Assembly: GCF_014251235.1 (NCBI RefSeq)
Contig: NZ_CP059181.1
Span: 186,001-250,000, forward strand
Length of the DNA: 64,000 bases
DNA from: Blattabacterium cuenoti
GTDB lineage: Bacteria; Bacteroidota; Bacteroidia; Flavobacteriales; Blattabacteriaceae
Direction of reading: 5' to 3'
Shown piece by piece: positions 36,785 through 45,073 of this stretch (position 1 is its first letter; every line of letters starts with the position of its first letter). The position numbers and the translations under genes are program-made. The notes below the pieces were generated by a model. That model was not told where the DNA came from, did not search any database, and saw only the letters and a list, made by a program, of their open reading frames with translations.

Positions 36785-37419
36785 AGTTTTTCTTTTATTT
36801 CTCTAATAAAATTATTGAGAGATATTTTGTTTTTTTTTCCTGGTTTTATTTCGAATCTACTATTAACATCTATTCCAAACATCTTAGAGTTTGAATAAAA
36901 AAATTTTTTAATTTTTTCTAAATCTTCTATTCCTATACCTCCACTTAAAAAAAAAGGAACATCCAAGTTATATTCATATAGTCTTTTCCAACAAAATTTT
37001 TTTCCACTTCCTCCATAAAATAATGGAATCCTAGTATCAAATAGAAAATAATTACATAAGGAGATATAATCTTGAATTCTATTAAAAGAAAAAGTTTTAT
37101 CTATATGAAATGTTTTTATTATCTTCAATCCTTTTTTTAATATTTTTTCACAATAAAAAGGAGTTTCATTACCATGAAGTTGAACAAAATCTAATTTTTT
37201 ATCTTTGCTAATTTTTAACAAATTATCTTCTGTTTCATTTACAAAGACTCCAGTTTTTAATATACCTTTTTTTAATTTTGGTAGAAAAAAATTAGATCCT
37301 ACAAATCTAGGAGATTTTGGATAAAAAATAAAACCCATAAAATCAGGATCTAAAGAAGATATATCTTTTATATCATATTTTATTCCGCATATCTTTATTT
37401 TTAATAATCTATTTTTCAT
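36781..37419 (-). CDS. trpF: Phosphoribosylanthranilate isomerase
   Basis: Amadori rearrangement of phosphoribosylanthranilate to CdRP. Catalytic Cys in KICGIKYD near the N-terminus, [31 protein letters not shown], the FDTR segment with the catalytic Asp, and [15 protein letters not shown] at the phosphate-binding end. 212 residues. A separate protein here, not fused to TrpC. Overlaps trpC by 11 bases and trpB by 4. Confidence 0.94.
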   Translation of the reverse strand: MKNRLLKIKICGIKYDIKDISSLDPDFMGFIFYPKSPRFVGSNFFLPKLKKGILKTGVFVNETEDNLLKISKDKKLDFVQLHGNETPFYCEKILKKGLKIIKTFHIDKTFSFNRIQDYISLCNYFLFDTRIPLFYGGSGKKFCWKRLYEYNLDVPFFLSGGIGIEDLEKIKKFFYSNSKMFGIDVNSRFEIKPGKKNKISLNNFIREIKEKL

Positions 37420-38200
37420 AATTTTTTAAGGTCTCTATCATATTTTTACAAGTATTTCCAGGATCTTTAGTTTTCATAAAAAACTCTCCTATAAGAAAAC
37501 CGGAAAAACCTCTATTTTTTAAATAGAGTATATCCTGAATATTGTTTATTCCACTTTCTGCTATTTTTAAATAGTTATTAGGTAATTTTGAAATTAATTT
37601 TAAACAATTTTTTGAATCAACAATAAAATTATGTAAGTTACGATTGTTAATTCCTATAATATCGATATGATCAGTCAATTTATCCATTTCCTTTTCCCTG
37701 TTAAGTTCTAAAATAATTTCTAACCCTATGCTTTTTGCTAAAAAAGAAAAATCTCGAATTTTTTTTTTAGATAAAATATCTGCTATTAATAATATAACAT
37801 CAGATCCTATAGATTTAGATTCTATAATTTGATATTCGTCAATTATAAAATCTTTTCTTAATACAGGGATAGTTACAATTGAACATGTTTTTATTAAATC
37901 TTCTTTTCTACCGGAAAAGAAAGAAAAATCAGTTAGTATAGATAAACCAATAGCACCCGCTTTTTCATAATCTTTAACTACTTTTTCTATGAATACATCC
38001 TTATTAAGCATACCTTTAGAAGGTGATTTTCGTTTGAATTCTGCAATAATACCAATATTATTTTTTCTTAAATTTTTTACTATAGAAGAAGTTTTTTTTT
38101 GAAAAAGAGAACTGCTTTCTAATTTTTTTATAGAAAAAAATTCTTTATTCTTAGAAACTTCTTTCTTTTTTTTCAATATGATTTGATCAAGAAAATTCAT
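37409..38200 (-). CDS. trpC: Indole-3-glycerol phosphate synthase
   Basis: Closes CdRP to indole-3-glycerol phosphate. FLDQIILKKKKEVSKNKEF is the usual N-terminal helix; IIAEFKRKSPSKG holds the catalytic Glu and Lys, followed by AIGLSILTDFSFFSG, VLRKDFIIDEYQIIES, LELNRE, IGINNRNL, and IAESGI. 263 residues, normal. Starts within trpD's stop (4-base overlap). Confidence 0.95.
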   Translation of the reverse strand: MNFLDQIILKKKKEVSKNKEFFSIKKLESSSLFQKKTSSIVKNLRKNNIGIIAEFKRKSPSKGMLNKDVFIEKVVKDYEKAGAIGLSILTDFSFFSGRKEDLIKTCSIVTIPVLRKDFIIDEYQIIESKSIGSDVILLIADILSKKKIRDFSFLAKSIGLEIILELNREKEMDKLTDHIDIIGINNRNLHNFIVDSKNCLKLISKLPNNYLKIAESGINNIQDILYLKNRGFSGFLIGEFFMKTKDPGNTCKNMIETLKNYEK

Positions 38201-39183
38201 AATTCTAATAGTTTTTTAAGAATATTTTTTGCTTTTCCACTTTTTAAAGAAAATTTAGCTTTCTCATAATTAGTTTCTAAACTATCTTTATTTATAAGAC
38301 TTAAAGCAAATGTAGCATTTGTTAATACTACTTCATTTTGAGCTTCACTTCCTTTTCCAGATAAAATATTCATGAATATTTGTGTATTTTCTTCCGTATT
38401 TTTTCCTCCTTTTAACTCTTTAGGATGTATTTTTCTTTTTCCCAATTCCTCTATAGTATAAAATTTTTCACCTATAGTAGAATAACATTTAATATCGCTA
38501 GTTAACGTTATTTCGTCATAACCATCTAAACTATGAATAATGGCGTAGTTATTATTTGTGTTTTGATAAACATAGTAATACATTCTTGCTAATTCTAAAT
38601 TATTAACTCCTAATAATTGATTTTTAGGTATCCCTGGGTTTAATAAAGGCCCAAGAATATTAAATAAAGTCCTTATTCCTAATTCTTTTCTTGTATCAGA
38701 TACAATATTTAATACCGGATGAAATAAAGGGGCATGTAAATAGCAAAAACCTACTTTATCCAATTGTTTTCTTAATTTATCTTCTTTACTTGTAAAAATA
38801 TAACCCAATCTATTTAAAATATTAGAAGATCCCGTAGAAGATGAAAAACCAAAATTACCATGTTTTATTACTTTCTCTCCAGTACCTGCAACAATAAAAC
38901 ATGCTAAAGTAGAAATATTAAAAGTATTTTTTCCATCTCCTCCTGTTCCAACAATATCAACAGAATGAAAATCTGTTAGATCTATTGGAACACATAATTC
39001 CATTAAAGCATGTTGAAAACCAATTATTTCTTCTATAGTAGGATTTCTCATGTTATAAATAGTAACCATAGCTATTACTTGAGAATGTTTAATTTTTCCT
39101 TTATATAAATTATATATGATGTTTTTTGCTTCTTCTTTTGTAAGTGTTTTCTCTAATAACAGATGATTCAATATTTTTTTCAT
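38197..39183 (-). CDS. trpD: Anthranilate phosphoribosyltransferase
   Basis: Transfers phosphoribose from PRPP to anthranilate. Signature VGTGGDGKNTFNIST is the glycine-rich PRPP loop; IKHGNFGFSSSTGSSNIL and FLHAPLFHPVL-like YLHAPLFHPVLNIV and RTLFNILGPLLNP are the expected substrate segments. 328 residues. A separate gene from trpG, 4 bases apart. Confidence 0.96.
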   Translation of the reverse strand: MKKILNHLLLEKTLTKEEAKNIIYNLYKGKIKHSQVIAMVTIYNMRNPTIEEIIGFQHALMELCVPIDLTDFHSVDIVGTGGDGKNTFNISTLACFIVAGTGEKVIKHGNFGFSSSTGSSNILNRLGYIFTSKEDKLRKQLDKVGFCYLHAPLFHPVLNIVSDTRKELGIRTLFNILGPLLNPGIPKNQLLGVNNLELARMYYYVYQNTNNNYAIIHSLDGYDEITLTSDIKCYSTIGEKFYTIEELGKRKIHPKELKGGKNTEENTQIFMNILSGKGSEAQNEVVLTNATFALSLINKDSLETNYEKAKFSLKSGKAKNILKKLLEL

Positions 39184-39187
39184 AATT

Positions 39188-39766
39188 TTATAATTTCAAC
39201 CAATTACCTATAATTTTTTCTCCATATGGAGTTAAAATAGATTCTGGATGAAATTGAACGCCTCGTACATCATATAGTTTATGACGTAATGCCATAATTT
39301 CACCTTTATTTCCTATTGCAGTAATTTGAAGATCCTTCGGAAAATTTTGATTAGATATAATCCAAGAATGATAACGTCCAACCTCTATCTCTCTGGGTAT
39401 TTTTTTAAAAATAGTTTCTTTTTTATCTACGATTTTTATTAAGCTAGATAATCCATGGTATACTTTTTTTGTATTTAAAAGAGTAGCTCCAAAAACTTCT
39501 CCTATAGCTTGTAAACCTAAACAAACTCCAAAAATACTTTTGGTAGAAGCGTATTTTTTAACTAGAGGTTTTAAAATATGAGCTTCATCAGGTATACCTG
39601 GTCCAGGTGAGAGAATTATTTTATTGTATTTCTCTATATCAGAAAGTTTAATCTCATTATTTCTATAAACTTTAACAGATTTTTTTGTTAATTTTTTTAC
39701 TGCATGAACAAGATTGTATGTGAAAGAATCATAATTATCTATTATTAATATTTTTTTATTTTTCAT
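39188..39766 (-). CDS. trpG: Anthranilate synthase, glutamine amidotransferase component
   Basis: Class I glutaminase supplying ammonia to TrpE. DNYDSFTYNLV at the start, LSPGPGIPDEA, nucleophile C82 in GVCLGLQAIGE, and the His/Glu pair in VQFHPESILT. 192 residues, normal. Could also serve as PabA in folate synthesis in organisms with one copy; nothing in the window decides this. Confidence 0.95.
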   Translation of the reverse strand: MKNKKILIIDNYDSFTYNLVHAVKKLTKKSVKVYRNNEIKLSDIEKYNKIILSPGPGIPDEAHILKPLVKKYASTKSIFGVCLGLQAIGEVFGATLLNTKKVYHGLSSLIKIVDKKETIFKKIPREIEVGRYHSWIISNQNFPKDLQITAIGNKGEIMALRHKLYDVRGVQFHPESILTPYGEKIIGNWLKL

Positions 39767-39773
39767 ACTTCCT

Positions 39774-41180
39774 TCATATATTTTGAGAATAATCTATAGC
39801 ATTAAATAATGCCATAAGTTTGTTATTAACTTCTTCTAATTCTTTTTCTCTATTAGAATAAGAAACAACTCCAGCTCCAGCCTGAAAAAAAAGAATATTA
39901 TTTTTACTAATAAAAGAACGAATAACAATAGCCGTATTAATATTATAATTTTTTAATCCAAAAAAACCAATAGCTCCTCCATATATTCCTCTATTTTGAT
40001 TTTCTATTTGATCTATCAATTTCATGGCTTTGTATTTTGGAGCCCCTGATAGGGTTCCTGCAGGAAAGGTATCTCCAAATACCTTTATAATAGATGTCTT
40101 TTCTCCCAATTTACCGGAAACTTTAGATACCATATGTAAAACATGAGAGAAACTTTGTATGTTTTTAAAATTTTCAACTTTAACATGAGAAGCATTTTTA
40201 CTTAAATCATTTCTTGCTAAATCAACTAACATTACATGTTCCGCATTCTCTTTAGGATCCTTTGAAAGAATTTTAGATGATTCTATATCTTTTTTTTTAT
40301 CTCCTGATCTTCCTATAGTTCCTGCTATTGGATAAAGATAAGCTGTTTTGTTCTCTATTATTAATTGTGATTCCGGAGATGAACCAAAAATTTTATAATT
40401 ACCATAATCAAAATAAAATAAATATGGTGAAGGATTAATGAATCGTAAAGCACGATATACATTAAATTCATCTCCTTTAAATTTTTGTTGAAATTGTCTG
40501 GATAATACTATTTGAAATACATCTCCACGAAAACATGCATCTATTCCTTCCTTAACCATATTTTTATATTCTTTATCTGAAATATTGGATGTTATCTTTT
40601 CTAAAGATTTAAAAGAAAAAAAGGAAATATTTTTTTTCTTAATTAAATCAATTAATTGATTTACAGGTAATTTATTTTCTAAATTGGAAAATTTGTGTTC
40701 TATTAAATAAATTTCATTATAAAGTGGATGAAATATTATTAAATTTCCATAAAACCCAAACCTAATTTGTGGTAAATCATAGTATTCTTTAATAGGTGCA
40801 TATAATTTAATTTTTTCAAAATATTGAATACTATCATAAGATACATATCCATAAAAACCAGAATAAGAAATAGATGAATTTTCACTTTTAAATTTTGCAA
40901 AAAAATCATCAATTAGAACTTGTATATTCGATTTTTCATTGATAAAAATATGTTTGTGAACAAAATTTGGATATGATATACGTACTACATTTTTATCTAC
41001 AATAAATTCAGATATAGGATTAACACAAAGAATAGAATAATTTTTATGAATTTTATAATCAGATATTTCTAACAATAAAGTTTTTGGAAAACGATCTCTT
41101 AATTTTAAATATAATTCTACTGGAGTAGTATTATCAGCCAATATTTTTTTTTGAATAGTTTTAAAACTAAATTTGAACAT
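39774..41180 (-). CDS. trpE: Anthranilate synthase component I with altered inhibitor-site motif
   Basis: Makes anthranilate from chorismate. The chorismate-binding domain has FQIVLSRQF, NPSPYLFYFDYG, GSSPESQL, IAGTIGRSGD, and FPAGTLSGAPKYKAM, GAIGFFG. 468 residues, slightly short. The N-terminal tryptophan-binding motif, LLES in feedback-sensitive enzymes, reads LLLEISDYK here: the serine position is Ile39 (ATA at 41064-41066). The NPSPY part of the pocket is kept. First gene of the operon; 331 bases separate it from the divergent peptidoglycan hydrolase. Confidence 0.95.
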   Translation of the reverse strand: MFKFSFKTIQKKILADNTTPVELYLKLRDRFPKTLLLEISDYKIHKNYSILCVNPISEFIVDKNVVRISYPNFVHKHIFINEKSNIQVLIDDFFAKFKSENSSISYSGFYGYVSYDSIQYFEKIKLYAPIKEYYDLPQIRFGFYGNLIIFHPLYNEIYLIEHKFSNLENKLPVNQLIDLIKKKNISFFSFKSLEKITSNISDKEYKNMVKEGIDACFRGDVFQIVLSRQFQQKFKGDEFNVYRALRFINPSPYLFYFDYGNYKIFGSSPESQLIIENKTAYLYPIAGTIGRSGDKKKDIESSKILSKDPKENAEHVMLVDLARNDLSKNASHVKVENFKNIQSFSHVLHMVSKVSGKLGEKTSIIKVFGDTFPAGTLSGAPKYKAMKLIDQIENQNRGIYGGAIGFFGLKNYNINTAIVIRSFISKNNILFFQAGAGVVSYSNREKELEEVNNKLMALFNAIDYSQNI

Positions 41181-41511
41181 GACTTTATAATATTGTTTTT
41201 GACACGATAAAAAAATGTCATTTTAGGAAATGATTTCTTTTCTTATCTTAATTTCTAAGAAATAAAAGAAAAAACCTCCTAGCATATAAAAGTAAATAAC
41301 TAATATTTTTGAAGTTATTATTAATATGGATTTTTTGTGATAGAGAAAAGACTATATTTTCCCAATTCTTCAAAGTTATGTAATTTTTTTTGATAAAAAA
41401 ATTGTTATTTTTAACAATTCTTTTTTATTTTTTTATATTAATTTTTTGGTTTAATTAATAAATATTTCAATTATTTTTTTTCTAGAAAAATTTTTTATTT
41501 TGTAAATAAAA
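41181..41511. other. Divergent intergenic region between trpE and the GH73 gene
   Basis: 331 bases, almost entirely A and T, with no recognisable gene or tRNA. It contains one strong hairpin (41400-41419). I looked for a Trp-rich leader peptide on the minus strand and saw none. Presumably it carries the promoters for the trp operon and the plus-strand envelope/respiration genes. Confidence 0.6.
41400..41419. terminator. Bidirectional terminator-like hairpin between divergent genes
   Basis: Arms AATTGTTA (41400-41407) and TAACAATT (41412-41419) with a TTTT loop. On the plus strand it is followed by CTTTTTTATTTTTTT; on the minus strand by TTTTTATC. It lies about 93 bases before the plus-strand GH73 gene and 220 before trpE, so it may act as leader structure or block read-through rather than end a gene. 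Confidence 0.45.
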
Positions 41512-42174
41512 ATGATAAAAAAAATATCATTTTATTCTTTGTTTTTTTTCACTTTTATTTTTTCTTTATCCTCAAAAGAAATAGAGAGAAAGATAGAAGA
41601 AAAAGAAAAAAGGAAAAAAAAAATTGTTCAGTACATAGAAAAATATGCAATTCTTGCTATTGAAGAAATGGAAAAATATGGTATTCCTGCAAGTGTTAAA
41701 TTAGCACAAGCTATTATAGAATCATCAAACGGAAGTAGTATATTATCCAATAAAACAAATAATCATTTTGGAATAAAGTGTGGAAAAAATTGGATAGGAA
41801 AAGTATATCATCATGATGATGATCTTCCTCAAGAATGTTTTAGAAAATATCCTTCAGTAGAAGAATCTTTCAATGATCATTCAATTTTTTTGAAAAAATC
41901 ACAACGATATTCCAAATTATTCTTTCTTAAGAAAAGGGATTATAAAGCTTGGGCTATTGGTCTAAAAAAAGCTGGATACGCTACTTCATTAAAGTATAGT
42001 GATCAAATAATTAACCAAATAGAAAAATATATGTTATGGTTATTAGACAGTGAAACCTCTTCTAGTTTTAGAATGGATAAATATTTAAGAGAAACAAAAA
42101 AACAAAAAAATGTTATTATAAATTTATTTTTTCGTATTTCTCTTTTTTACAAAATTTTTATTTATTTTATTTAA
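41512..42174 (+). CDS. GH73-type glucosaminidase (peptidoglycan hydrolase)
   Basis: Exported muramidase/N-acetylglucosaminidase of the FlgJ/GH73 family. A hydrophobic N-terminal signal (about 5-20) and a Lys/Glu-rich helix precede the catalytic domain: EKYGIPASVKLAQAIIESSNGSS with catalytic E70, NNHFGIKCG, CFRKYPSVEESFNDHSIFL, and GLKKAGYATSLKYSDQII. 220 residues; the C-terminus is short with no LysM domain visible. It heads the plus-strand run gcvH-cco. A cell-wall remodelling role is inferred. Confidence 0.88.
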   Translation: MIKKISFYSLFFFTFIFSLSSKEIERKIEEKEKRKKKIVQYIEKYAILAIEEMEKYGIPASVKLAQAIIESSNGSSILSNKTNNHFGIKCGKNWIGKVYHHDDDLPQECFRKYPSVEESFNDHSIFLKKSQRYSKLFFLKKRDYKAWAIGLKKAGYATSLKYSDQIINQIEKYMLWLLDSETSSSFRMDKYLRETKKQKNVIINLFFRISLFYKIFIYFI

Positions 42175-42236
42175 ATAACGATACAGATCAAATATATATC
42201 CTTAATTAATTAGGAATTAAAAGAAGATAAGAAATA

Positions 42237-42641
42237 ATGGATCAAAATAATTTAAAGTACAGTAAGAATCATGAATGGATAGGAATATTAGAATTAGAAA
42301 ATGAATTGGCCTATGTTGGAATTACTTACTTTGCTCAAAAAGAATTAGGTGATATTATTTATTTGGATATAGATGAAAATATTATAGGAACAAAAATAAA
42401 AGGAGGAAATGTTTTTGGAACAATAGAAGCAGTTAAAACTGTATCAGATTTATTTATGCCTATTTCTGGAAAAATACTTGAAACTAATAAAAAATTAATT
42501 TCTAAACCAGAAAATATTCATGCGAATTCTTATGATGAAGGTTGGATTATTAAAATAAAAGTATTGTATAGAAAAGAATACGATTTACTAATGTCTTTTA
42601 CAGAATACAAGGATTATATAGGAGAAGAGAATAAAAAATAA
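42237..42641 (+). CDS. gcvH: Glycine cleavage system H protein
   Basis: Lipoyl carrier shuttling the aminomethyl group between P, T and L proteins of glycine cleavage. Lipoyl-bearing lysine is K67 in GTIEAVKTVSDLF; KYSKNHEWI at the start, YVGITYFAQKELGDIIYLD, and the C-terminal YDEGWIIKI are standard. 134 residues, normal. Its stop directly abuts the ccoI ATG, so co-transcription is likely. gcvP and gcvT are not in the window. Confidence 0.95.
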   Translation: MDQNNLKYSKNHEWIGILELENELAYVGITYFAQKELGDIIYLDIDENIIGTKIKGGNVFGTIEAVKTVSDLFMPISGKILETNKKLISKPENIHANSYDEGWIIKIKVLYRKEYDLLMSFTEYKDYIGEENKK

Positions 42642-44870
42642 ATGGAAAAAATAGAAAATTTCGATTTTCTTAATGATGAAAAAATAGCAGAAAAAATAAT
42701 CGATTTTAAAGATGAAAAAACAACTTTTGTTCGTTTCCTACTTCCTTCTATTCATTGTAGTGGATGTATTTCTGTTTTAGAAAATCTATCTAATATCCAT
42801 AAGGATATTCTTGAATCTAGTATAGATTTTCCTAATAAAAAAATAAAAATAGTATTCAATCATCTTTCTTTGAAATTAAGCAATGTAGCTTCTATTCTTG
42901 AAAAAATAGGTTATAAACCCTCCATTAATTTTGATCTTTTAGAAAAAAAAGAAAATAGAACAAGAACATTTAATAAAAAATTAATAGGAAAATTAGCTAT
43001 TTCTTTTTTTTGTTTTGGAAACATTATGTTACTTGCTCTTCCTGAATATATAGGAGCTTATGAGGAAGATATTTGGTTTTTAGAACATCGAAATTTTTTT
43101 CGATTTTTAATGTTAATACTTTCTATTCCTATTATTTTACTTTCATTTATAGATTATATAAAACCAGCCATACTTGGATTAAAAAAACATGTTTTTAATA
43201 TAGATATTCCTATTTCCATAGGAATTTTTGTTCTTTTTTTTTGGAGCCTTTATGAGGTCTTACTAGATTATAGTTCTGGATATTTTGATAGTCTATCCGG
43301 TTTTTATTTTTTCTTACTTATTAGTAAAATATTTCAGATCCATACTCATAGTAAAATTTTATCATTTAACAATGATTATAAATCTTTTTATCCTATTTAT
43401 GTTTCTAAAATTGGAAATAATAGAAAAGAAAAAAAAATTCTCCTTTCTTCTTTAAAAATCGGAGATATAATTATAATCAGAAATGAAGAAATTATACCTG
43501 TTGATTCTATTTTAACAAAAGGACTAGCTTTATTAGACTGTAGTTTTATAACAGGAGAATCTGTTTTAGTTAAAAAGAAAAAAGGAGAACGTGTTTATTC
43601 TGGATCTAAACATAAAGGAGAAATTATTTATTTAAGAGTCGTAAAAAATTTGGATAACAGTTATTTAAGTTTCTTATGGAAGAATAAAAAATGTATTGAT
43701 AAAAAATCGTTTCATTTAAATTCCTTATCAACTAAATTTAGTAAAGGTTTTACTCCAATTATATTAACAATTTCTATCGTAACAGGAATATATTGGTCTT
43801 TTGTTAATTTATCGAAAGTTTTTCAAACTACTTTTTCTGTTTTGATTGTAACTTGTCCTTGTGCTTTAGTTCTTTCTTCTCCATTTATATTTGGAAATAT
43901 TATACGATTTTTCTCCAGAAAAGGATTTTATGTTAAAGATGCTTCAACAATAGAAAAAATGTCTACTATAAGTACCATAATTTTTGACAAAACAGGAACC
44001 ATAACAGATCCAGAAAAAGAAAAAATTTTTTTTATAGGAAAAAGACTTAGACATAAGGAAAAAAAAATCACAGCTTCTTTGTTAAGAAATTCTAATCATC
44101 CCTTAAGTAAAAAACTATTTACAGAATTATCTATAAAAAACTTTTATTCTGTAAATAATTTTAAAGAGATCCTTGGTAATGGGATGCAAGGAATAATTGA
44201 AAATGTTTTTGTTAAAATTGGATCTATGAAATATTTAGGAGTTTCTTCGATTAATAAGTTAAAAGAAACAACAGTAGGACTTTTATTCAATGATCAATTC
44301 ATAGGTTATTTTAAATTCCGAAATTTTTATCGTAAAAAAGTAGAAAAAATGTTTCTAAATATAAAGAAATATAAGATAATTATCCTATCAGGAGATTCTA
44401 ATGAGTCAGAAAGAAAATATTTAAAATCAATTTTACCAGAATCAAGCGTAATTTTTTTTAATCAAAGTCCAGAAGAAAAATTTAATTATATAAAAAAAAT
44501 ACAGAAAAGTGGAGAAAAAGTTATGATGATTGGAGATGGAATTAATGATTGTTTAGCTCTCAATCAAAGTGAAATAGGCGTTGCTACTTCAGATAATCCA
44601 ACTAGTTTTTTTCCAAGTTGTGATGCTTTCATTCAATCTGATTTTTTAGATAAAATTTTTTTATTTCTTAAAATATCTAAAATATCCACTAAATTAGTCA
44701 TAACTAATTTTATTATTAGTTTAATATATAATTTTATAGGAATTATATATTCTTCTACTGGTCATTTAAAACCTTTTATAGCCGCTATTTTAATGCCTTT
44801 AAGTTCTTTATCTGTTATACTATTTTCTATTTTTTCTACTTGGATAGTTTCACGTAGATTTTTATCTTAG
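42642..44870 (+). CDS. ccoI: Copper-transporting P1B-type ATPase for cbb3 oxidase assembly
   Basis: CcoI/FixI-like heavy-metal P-type ATPase delivering copper for the cbb3 oxidase. N-terminal metal-binding domain with CxxC at C39-C42 (HCSGC), about eight membrane segments, the ion-binding CPC at 405-407 (TCPCALVLSSPF), phosphorylated D449 in DKTGTIT, GNGMQG nucleotide site, and GDGINDCLALNQSEIG. 742 residues. First gene of the oxidase cluster, followed by ccoS 30 bases on, which supports the CcoI assignment over a detoxifying CopA. Confidence 0.93.
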   Translation: MEKIENFDFLNDEKIAEKIIDFKDEKTTFVRFLLPSIHCSGCISVLENLSNIHKDILESSIDFPNKKIKIVFNHLSLKLSNVASILEKIGYKPSINFDLLEKKENRTRTFNKKLIGKLAISFFCFGNIMLLALPEYIGAYEEDIWFLEHRNFFRFLMLILSIPIILLSFIDYIKPAILGLKKHVFNIDIPISIGIFVLFFWSLYEVLLDYSSGYFDSLSGFYFFLLISKIFQIHTHSKILSFNNDYKSFYPIYVSKIGNNRKEKKILLSSLKIGDIIIIRNEEIIPVDSILTKGLALLDCSFITGESVLVKKKKGERVYSGSKHKGEIIYLRVVKNLDNSYLSFLWKNKKCIDKKSFHLNSLSTKFSKGFTPIILTISIVTGIYWSFVNLSKVFQTTFSVLIVTCPCALVLSSPFIFGNIIRFFSRKGFYVKDASTIEKMSTISTIIFDKTGTITDPEKEKIFFIGKRLRHKEKKITASLLRNSNHPLSKKLFTELSIKNFYSVNNFKEILGNGMQGIIENVFVKIGSMKYLGVSSINKLKETTVGLLFNDQFIGYFKFRNFYRKKVEKMFLNIKKYKIIILSGDSNESERKYLKSILPESSVIFFNQSPEEKFNYIKKIQKSGEKVMMIGDGINDCLALNQSEIGVATSDNPTSFFPSCDAFIQSDFLDKIFLFLKISKISTKLVITNFIISLIYNFIGIIYSSTGHLKPFIAAILMPLSSLSVILFSIFSTWIVSRRFLS

Positions 44871-44900
44871 ATAAAAATTGATAAATTAGAAATAAAAACG

Positions 44901-45053
44901 ATGGATATACTAATTATTATGATTCTTTCTACTCTATTTTTAGAAATAATATTTTTGATAATATTTTTAATTAGTCTTTATAATGGATTATTCGATGATT
45001 ATGAATCTCCTAAAATTAGAATTTTAATAGATAATGTTCTCAATAAAAAATAA
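44901..45053 (+). CDS. ccoS: cbb3-type oxidase assembly protein CcoS
   Basis: A 50-residue single-span membrane protein starting MDILIIMILSTLF, with a hydrophobic helix (about 2-25) followed by the characteristic GLFDDYESPKIRILI. The NGxxDDxxxPxxRIL pattern and the position between ccoI and ccoN identify it. It helps assemble active cbb3 oxidase. ATG 44901, TAA 45051-45053; the sequence was read directly from the DNA. Confidence 0.88.
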   Translation: MDILIIMILSTLFLEIIFLIIFLISLYNGLFDDYESPKIRILIDNVLNKK

Positions 45054-45073
45054 AAAAAAACAATGGTTATTTT

